Below, piece after piece: positions 58,794 to 64,000 of a DNA stretch of 64,000 nt. A program made the position numbers and the translations under genes. The stretch comes from Streptomyces zagrosensis. GTDB taxonomy: Bacteria; Actinomycetota; Actinomycetes; Streptomycetales; Streptomycetaceae. Numbering within the stretch: the stretch's first letter is position 1; each line of letters opens with the position of its first letter. The notes beneath the pieces are model-generated. The model worked only from the letters and a program-made list of their open reading frames with translations, was not told the origin of the DNA and did not search any database. The stretch is taken from the NCBI RefSeq assembly GCF_014203645.1, contig NZ_JACHJL010000001.1, forward strand, positions 682,001 through 746,000, in the 5' to 3' direction.

Positions 58794-60872
58794 TCAGCGC
58801 CCGGCGGCGTCGATCGATTCCCGCGCGGCCTGGACCACCGCGTCGGCGGTGATGCCGAACTCGTGGAACAGCACCTTGTAGTCCGCGGACGCGCCGTAGT
58901 GCTCAAGCGAGACGATTCGGCCGTGGTCACCAACGAAGCGGTACCAGGTCAGGCCGATGCCCGCCTCGACCGCGACGCGCGCCTTCACGGTCGGGGTCAG
59001 CACGCTGTCCCGGTAAGCCTGGTCCTGCTCCTCGAACCACTCGACCGAGGGCATCGACACCACGCGAGTGGGCACCCCGGCAGCCTGAAGCTGCTCGCGC
59101 GCCTCGACAGCGAGGTGCACCTCGGAACCGGTGGCGATCAGGATCACCTTCGCCTGGCCGCCCTCGGCGTCGCGCAGTACGTAGCCACCCTTGGCCGTGT
59201 TCTCGTTGGCCTCGTAGGTGGGCACGTTCTGCCGGGTCAGGGCCAGGCCGTGCGGGGCGGGCTTGTCCCGGTGCCGGCGCAGGATCTCGCGCCAGGCGAT
59301 CGCCGTCTCGTTGGCGTCGGCCGGGCGCACCATGTTCAGGCCGGGGATCGCGCGCAGCGCGGCCATGTGCTCGACCGGCTGGTGGGTCGGCCCGTCCTCA
59401 CCGAGGCCGATGGAGTCGTGCGTCCACACATAGGTGACCGGCAGCTTCATCAAAGCGGCGAGCCGCACCGCCGGGCGCATGTAGTCGGAGAACACCAAGA
59501 AGGTGCCGCCGTAGACGCGGGTGTTGCCGTGCAGCGCGATGCCGTTCATGGTCGAGCCCATGGCGTGCTCGCGGATGCCGAAGTGCACCGTGCGGCCGTA
59601 GGGGCTCGCCTCTGGCAGCGGGTTGTCCGCCGGGAGGAAGGACGACGACGCGTCGATCGTGGTGTTGTTCGAGCCCGCGAGGTCGGCGGAGCCGCCCCAC
59701 AGCTCGGGAATGACCGCGCCGAGCGCCTTGAGGGCCTCGCCGGATGCCTTGCGGGTGGCCACGTCCTTGCCCACGGGGAAGGACGGCAGGGACTTCTCCC
59801 AGCCCGCGGGCAGCTCGCCCGAGCTGATCCGGTCGAACTCGGCGGCCCGCTCCGGGTTGGCCTCGCGCCAGGCCAGCAACTGCTTGTCCCAGTCGCTGTG
59901 GACCTGTCGGCCGCGGTCAATGACCTTACGGGCGTGCGCGAGCACCGCCTCTTCTACGTCGAAGTGCTGCTCCGGGTCGAAGCCGAGCACCTCCTTGGTG
60001 GCCGCGACCTCGTCGGCGCCAAGCGCGGAGCCGTGTGAGGCCTCGGTGTTCTGCGCGTTCGGCGCGGGCCAGGCGATGATCGTGCGGGCCGCGATGATCG
60101 ACGGCCGCTCCGTCTCGGCCTGCGCGGCCTGCAACGCCGCGTGCAGCGCCTCGATGTCGAAGTCGCCGCTGGCCGCCTGGTCAATGCGCTGGACGTGCCA
60201 GCCGTACGCCTCGTACCGCTTGAGCACGTCCTCCGAAAGGGCGGTGGCTGTGTCGCCCTCGATGGAGATGTGGTTGTCGTCGTAGAGCGCGACCAGGTTG
60301 CCCAGCTTTTGGTGCCCGGCCAGCGACGACGCCTCGGCGGAGATGCCCTCTTCCAGGTCACCATCGGAGACGATCGCCCAGATGGTGTGGTCGAAGGGGG
60401 AGCTGCCCTTGGGCGCGTCAGGGTCGAACAGCCCGCGCTCGTAGCGGGCGGCCATGGCCATGCCCACCGCGTTCGCGATGCCCTGACCGAGCGGTCCCGT
60501 GGTGGTCTCCACACCGGTGGTGTGACCGACCTCGGGGTGTCCGGGGGTCTTGCTGCCCCAGGTGCGGAACGCCTTGAGATCCTCCAGCTCCAGTCCGTAA
60601 CCGGAAAGGAAGAGCTGAATGTAGAGCGTGAGGCTGGTATGTCCGGGGGAGAGAACGAACCGGTCACGGCCGGTCCAGTTCGCGTCCGTGGGATCGTGCC
60701 GCATCAACTTCTGAAAGAGAAGGTACGCGGCCGGAGCCAGGCTCATGGCCGTGCCAGGGTGGCCGTTACCGACCTTCTGCACGGCATCCATGGCCAGGAC
60801 GCGGACGGTGTCCACGGCCCGCTGGTCCAGTTCGGTCCACTGAAGATCTGTGGTGGTCGGCTTGGTGCTCAC
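58794..60872 (-). CDS. tkt: Transketolase
   Basis: The 692-residue thiamine-diphosphate enzyme transfers two-carbon units between sugar phosphates. [20 protein letters not shown] is the N-terminal signature. The ThDP motif begins [19 protein letters not shown] and continues to the Asn of [10 protein letters not shown]. The second signature is [12 protein letters not shown], with [15 protein letters not shown] just before it. GTG 60872 has GAGGAG about 12 bases upstream. It heads the five-gene minus-strand pentose phosphate group and faces ctaB divergently. Confidence 0.96.
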   Translation of the reverse strand: MSTKPTTTDLQWTELDQRAVDTVRVLAMDAVQKVGNGHPGTAMSLAPAAYLLFQKLMRHDPTDANWTGRDRFVLSPGHTSLTLYIQLFLSGYGLELEDLKAFRTWGSKTPGHPEVGHTTGVETTTGPLGQGIANAVGMAMAARYERGLFDPDAPKGSSPFDHTIWAIVSDGDLEEGISAEASSLAGHQKLGNLVALYDDNHISIEGDTATALSEDVLKRYEAYGWHVQRIDQAASGDFDIEALHAALQAAQAETERPSIIAARTIIAWPAPNAQNTEASHGSALGADEVAATKEVLGFDPEQHFDVEEAVLAHARKVIDRGRQVHSDWDKQLLAWREANPERAAEFDRISSGELPAGWEKSLPSFPVGKDVATRKASGEALKALGAVIPELWGGSADLAGSNNTTIDASSSFLPADNPLPEASPYGRTVHFGIREHAMGSTMNGIALHGNTRVYGGTFLVFSDYMRPAVRLAALMKLPVTYVWTHDSIGLGEDGPTHQPVEHMAALRAIPGLNMVRPADANETAIAWREILRRHRDKPAPHGLALTRQNVPTYEANENTAKGGYVLRDAEGGQAKVILIATGSEVHLAVEAREQLQAAGVPTRVVSMPSVEWFEEQDQAYRDSVLTPTVKARVAVEAGIGLTWYRFVGDHGRIVSLEHYGASADYKVLFHEFGITADAVVQAARESIDAAGR

Positions 60873-61146
60873 CCTGAGTCAGGGCTCCTCTCCACAAGGT
60901 CGAATCCGGTGCGGGTTCTTCACGCCGGGCAGGGCCGAGCCTACCCCCGCGACAGCGCTCATTCTTTCGACCGCTGCGCCCTGTGGACACCGCCATGACC
61001 TGCTGGCCACGCGGGTTCCCCGGGGTGTCGTCCCTTAGTCATCGGCTGAGTCATCGGCCGTTGTCGTGGCACCTTTCCACCTTGCCCGCACGGGCATGAG
61101 CGCGCGCGTCGGAACCGCGGGATGCGGTGGTTTATCGATGGCTCGC

Positions 61147-61192
61147 CGATGGGTTGTCGGTCGATTTTCGATGAGTTTTCGATGGGTTGTCG
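61147..61192. repeat. Repeated CGATGGGTTGTCG between tkt and ctaB
   Basis: CGATGGGTTGTCG occurs at 61147-61159 and 61180-61192, 33 bases apart, and TCGATG-like hexamers fill the space between. They lie in the 495-base divergent gap (60873-61367) upstream of tkt and ctaB. No clear promoter pair is seen. Confidence 0.65.
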
Positions 61193-61367
61193 ATGCCCAT
61201 CACGGTGCGGACCGACCCCCAACACGACCCCACCCCGGCGACGGGCGGCGTAGCGGCAACGTCTAGAGTGGCGTGGTACGCGCAAGTCTTAACCGGGGCT
61301 TCATATCCGGTGCTTGCTGGTCTGCCTGCGGCTTCCTGCCGCTGATGTCACTAAACCAGGGGTGTGC

Positions 61368-62312
61368 GTGACGGCCGTCGAATCCCGTCCTGCGGGGTCG
61401 CTCTCTACCCAGAGCCACAGTCACCGGCCGTTCGGGGCCCGTGCCAAGGCGTTTCTCGCATTGACGAAGCCGCGCGTCATCGAGCTGTTGCTGATGACGA
61501 CCGTTCCGGTGATGTTCTTGGCCGCCGAGGGTGTTCCCGACCTATGGCTTGTGCTTGCTACCTGCCTAGGCGGATTCATGTCCGCCGGTGGCGCCGGTGC
61601 ATTCAACATGTATATCGATCGGGACATCGACGCCCTGATGGACCGCACTTCTCAGCGGCCCCTGGTGACCGGCATGGTCTCGCCACGCGAGTGCCTGATC
61701 TTCGCTTACGCCCTCACCGTGGTCTCCACGGCCTGGTTGTGGTTCCTGGTCAACCCGCTGTCGTCGATGCTCGCACTGGGCGCGCTGCTGTTCTACGTCA
61801 TCGGCTACACGATGCTGCTCAAGCGGCGCACCGCGCAGAACATCGTCTGGGGCGGCATCGCTGGCTGCATGCCGGTCTTCGTCGGCTGGTCGGCCGTCAC
61901 CAACTCCGTCTCCTGGGCCTCGGTAGTCCTCTTCGCGGTCATGTTCTTCTGGACGCCGCCGCACTACTGGCCGCTGTCGATGAAGGTCAAGGACGACTAC
62001 GAGCGCGCGGGCGTGCCCATGCTGCCGGTCGTCGCCGGCAACAAGGCCGTGGCCCGGCAGATCGTGCTCTACAGCTGGATGATGGTGCTGGTGTCGCTGG
62101 CGCTGTGGCCGCTCGGCTTCACCGGTTGGTTCTACCCGGTGGTCGCCGCCGCGCTTGGCGCGCTCTGGCTCAAGGAAGCGCACGGGCTCTACTCGCGCGC
62201 CAAGGCCGGAGTAACGGGCGCCAAGCTCAACGAGATGCGGCTCTTCCACTGGTCCATCACCTATGTCTCGCTGCTCTTCGTGGCGGTGGCCGTGGACCCG
62301 TTCCTGCGCTGA
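61368..62312 (+). CDS. ctaB: Protoheme IX farnesyltransferase (heme O synthase)
   Basis: The 314-residue membrane enzyme farnesylates heme B to heme O for cytochrome oxidase. It belongs to the UbiA superfamily, with about nine membrane helices. The first Asp-rich motif is [15 protein letters not shown] and the second is [31 protein letters not shown] opens the family domain. GTG 61368 with AGGGG just upstream is preferred; GTG 61362 is close by. Placement divergent from tkt is the usual Streptomyces arrangement as I know it. Confidence 0.95.
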   Translation: MTAVESRPAGSLSTQSHSHRPFGARAKAFLALTKPRVIELLLMTTVPVMFLAAEGVPDLWLVLATCLGGFMSAGGAGAFNMYIDRDIDALMDRTSQRPLVTGMVSPRECLIFAYALTVVSTAWLWFLVNPLSSMLALGALLFYVIGYTMLLKRRTAQNIVWGGIAGCMPVFVGWSAVTNSVSWASVVLFAVMFFWTPPHYWPLSMKVKDDYERAGVPMLPVVAGNKAVARQIVLYSWMMVLVSLALWPLGFTGWFYPVVAAALGALWLKEAHGLYSRAKAGVTGAKLNEMRLFHWSITYVSLLFVAVAVDPFLR

Positions 62313-62463
62313 ACGCGCAGCGCGCCACTCTCCTTAGCTCGTTTGGGCGGTTTGTGCGGCGCCGGCTCGTGCTGATCCGGCGCCCGCCCACCCCGCGTGG
62401 GTGGCGCAGGCCACGCGCACGGCCCGTCGCCAAGGTCATTTACCGCTCGGTAGCATCGTGCCC

Positions 62464-62838
62464 ATGGCAGACACCGAGCAGGCCGAAGAGAGCACGCCGC
62501 CCCCGGCCACCGAGGCCGTCCGCGACGCCAGGGCGGAGCGCCGCGCAGCCCGGCTGGCCAAGCAGATCAACGCCTTCGCCCGCAGCCACGGCGGCAGCGC
62601 CGAGGGCCAACTCGCCCATATTGGACGCGGCTCCGTACGCATCGCCTTGGTAGGCGCCAACGGCGAGTGGGGCACCCTGGTGGCCCCCTCGCATGAGAGC
62701 GCTCAGCGCGCCGTCGAGCTGTCCGGGCTGACCGTGCACGAGGACTTTTCGGGCGAGTTCGCAGCCAAGGTCCGCACCGGTCCCTACGAGTGGTCTCGGA
62801 TGGCCGGTATCCAGCTCGGCGGCCCCAGCAACCCGTAG
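62464..62838 (+). CDS. Conserved actinobacterial protein of unknown function
   Basis: I do not recognise a named family for this 124-residue protein. It has an Ala/Glu-rich, charged start (residues 1-40, with RAERRAARLAKQINAFAR likely helical). A compact alpha-beta region follows (SVRIALVGANGEWGTLVAPS, then AVELSGLTVHEDFSGEFAAK). The arrangement after ctaB on the same strand looks like a conserved Streptomyces neighbour. No membrane segment or metal motif is seen. Confidence 0.75.
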   Translation: MADTEQAEESTPPPATEAVRDARAERRAARLAKQINAFARSHGGSAEGQLAHIGRGSVRIALVGANGEWGTLVAPSHESAQRAVELSGLTVHEDFSGEFAAKVRTGPYEWSRMAGIQLGGPSNP

Positions 62839-62913
62839 CCTTCCCCGCACCGACACCTCACGTGTCCGCACGCGTTAGACCGCCGGGGGACCCGCACGGG
62901 CAGGGAGACGCGG

Positions 62914-64000
62914 ATGCTGCTGGACGGCCCCGAGCGGCGGCGACCCAGCCCGCCAGGCCCTCGGCCAGCGGGCTGGGCCCAAGGTGGCGGGGCCGGTGAA
63001 GCACCGTGGGGTGAGCCTGGCTGTGAGCCCGGCCCCATCGCGGCCGAGGACCGAGGCTTCGCGCTTCCCCCACTGGTGGACCAGCACGGCCTCGGCGTCT
63101 CGCATGGTGAACTCGGACTCGGCTCCTTTGAGTCACTTTTGGCCACCGCGGGCGGCTCCCACGGCGCCGCCCCGCCCGGCACCACCTTCTTCGACACCTG
63201 GACCGGGCTCGCCGTACGCCGCTGGTGCCCGCCACTGCTTGGCCTCGAAGCGCACTGCACGCCCGTGCGCTATCTCGCCGCACGACGTGAGCTGGGCGCC
63301 TACCGCGCCACCCGACTGCTGCTGCGCGGCTGCGGCATCGGTGCGTACCTACTGGAGACCGGCACGGCCGCCGAGCTGACCTCAGCCCACGAGCTGGCCT
63401 CGGCCGCGGACGCGCCCGCCCACGAGATCGTCCGGCTCGAACCCCTCGCGGAACAGGTCGCCGACACCTCGGGCACTGTCGGCGACTTCCTTGGCAACAC
63501 GGCGGAGGCGCTGTACACCGCAGCGCGGTACGCCGTGGCCTTCGCCTGCGCACCGGGCCTTGGCGATGCGCAGCCACCGGATGCCCCCACCGTGCGGCGG
63601 GCCGCCGATCGCTGGCTGGGCACGCGCACCCGTGGGGCGGGGTTGGACGACCCGGTGCTGCTGCGCCATCTGATGTGGAACGCCGTCGCTACCGGCCTGC
63701 CCGTCCAACTGCACTGCCCGCAACCGGAGCAGATCGCCACCTTCCTCGCCGCGACGGCAGGGCTCGGTACTGACCTGGTGCTGCTGCCAGGCCACGGCGG
63801 GCATGAGCGTGCGGCGCGGTTTGCGGCCGTCTTTCCGCATGTCTACGCGGACGTGGGGCCCGCGCCGCAGGAGACGCTGCGGCAGGCACCGTTTGGAAAG
63901 TTGCTGTTTTCAACTGGCGCGCGGGCGCTGCCGGAGTTGTACGTGGTGGCCGCGTGTCTCTTCGCGGAACGCATGGCGCAGCTGGCTCGGGAGTGGGCCG
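62914..64000 (+). CDS. Amidohydrolase-fold protein, metal sites degraded, partial
   Basis: The first 362 residues are present; the gene runs off the window. ATG 62914 follows GGGAG by six bases. About 45 low-complexity residues precede the fold (LPPLVDQHGLGVSHGEL). TTFFDTWTGLAVRRWC, YLARRELG-like AARRELGAYRATRLLL and FPHVYADVGPA match Streptomyces amidohydrolase_2-type proteins. The metal HxH motif, which I recall as DQHCHG in relatives, is DQHGLG here. LLHGYP becomes LLPGHG, and the Asp of STDAYGLPELY is replaced in STGARALPELY. Loss at three ligand positions suggests an inactive enzyme. The comparison relies on memory of the family. Confidence 0.72.
   Translation, partial: MLLDGPERRRPSPPGPRPAGWAQGGGAGEAPWGEPGCEPGPIAAEDRGFALPPLVDQHGLGVSHGELGLGSFESLLATAGGSHGAAPPGTTFFDTWTGLAVRRWCPPLLGLEAHCTPVRYLAARRELGAYRATRLLLRGCGIGAYLLETGTAAELTSAHELASAADAPAHEIVRLEPLAEQVADTSGTVGDFLGNTAEALYTAARYAVAFACAPGLGDAQPPDAPTVRRAADRWLGTRTRGAGLDDPVLLRHLMWNAVATGLPVQLHCPQPEQIATFLAATAGLGTDLVLLPGHGGHERAARFAAVFPHVYADVGPAPQETLRQAPFGKLLFSTGARALPELYVVAACLFAERMAQLAREWA

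Overview
The window reads as a piece of the core chromosome of a Streptomyces or a very close relative. It is strongly GC-rich, uses many GTG and some TTG starts, and carries actinobacterial markers: RbpA, WhiA, OpcA, a mycothiol-dependent isomerase family protein, a DUF6343 protein and a PolA without proofreading residues. The gene order (polA, rpsA, coaE, uvrB, ter genes, uvrA, uvrC-rapZ-yvcK-whiA, gap-pgk-tpiA-secG-rbpA, pgi, pgl-opcA-zwf-tal-tkt, ctaB) is the conserved Streptomyces arrangement as I remember it. I see no rRNA, tRNA, CRISPR array, prophage or biosynthetic cluster.

Layout. Bases 1-14700 hold a hotdog thioesterase, a molybdopterin oxidoreductase (YdeP/FdhF-like), polA, a secreted lytic transglycosylase with Ig-like domains, a decayed IS630-family element with both ends still recognisable, the helicase hrpB and a methyltransferase. 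Bases 14800-25100 hold rpsA with a near-consensus promoter, a PAC2 protein, coaE, a TPR protein, a DUF6343 membrane protein, a secreted S1-protease homologue that has lost its catalytic serine, an orphan PemK/MazF-like protein, a uridine-kinase-like protein without a P-loop lysine, an alkylguanine methyltransferase, a secreted glycerophosphodiesterase and a DUF4177 protein. Bases 25290-36550 hold uvrB, three tellurium-resistance-type genes (terD, a TerD fusion and terC, the last behind a yybP-ykoY manganese riboswitch), an MBL hydrolase/mycothiol isomerase pair and uvrA. Bases 36700-41800 are more accessory: a sugar kinase, a Tat-lipoprotein Rieske protein, a tyrosine-phosphatase-like protein, and a regulator divergent from a secreted papain-like protease with a membrane-anchored partner.

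Bases 42100-62300 are central metabolism and development. uvrC, rapZ, yvcK and whiA overlap end to start. Lower glycolysis (gap, pgk, tpiA), secG, rbpA and pgi run on the plus strand. The oxidative pentose phosphate genes (tkt, tal, zwf, opcA, pgl) run on the minus strand with overlaps or a 2-base gap between zwf and its neighbours, and ctaB follows divergently. The window ends inside an amidohydrolase-fold gene whose metal-binding residues appear degraded.

How they work together. UvrA, UvrB and UvrC incise damaged DNA and PolA fills the gap, so a complete nucleotide excision repair set lies within about 41 kb. Pgi joins glycolysis to the Zwf/OpcA/Pgl oxidative branch and Tal/Tkt return carbon to glycolysis. 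The most unusual items are the pseudo-enzymes (S1 protease, amidohydrolase, uridine kinase), the papain-like protease module with its repeated TTCAC sites, and the manganese riboswitch whose P1 strand can instead mask the terC ribosome binding site.
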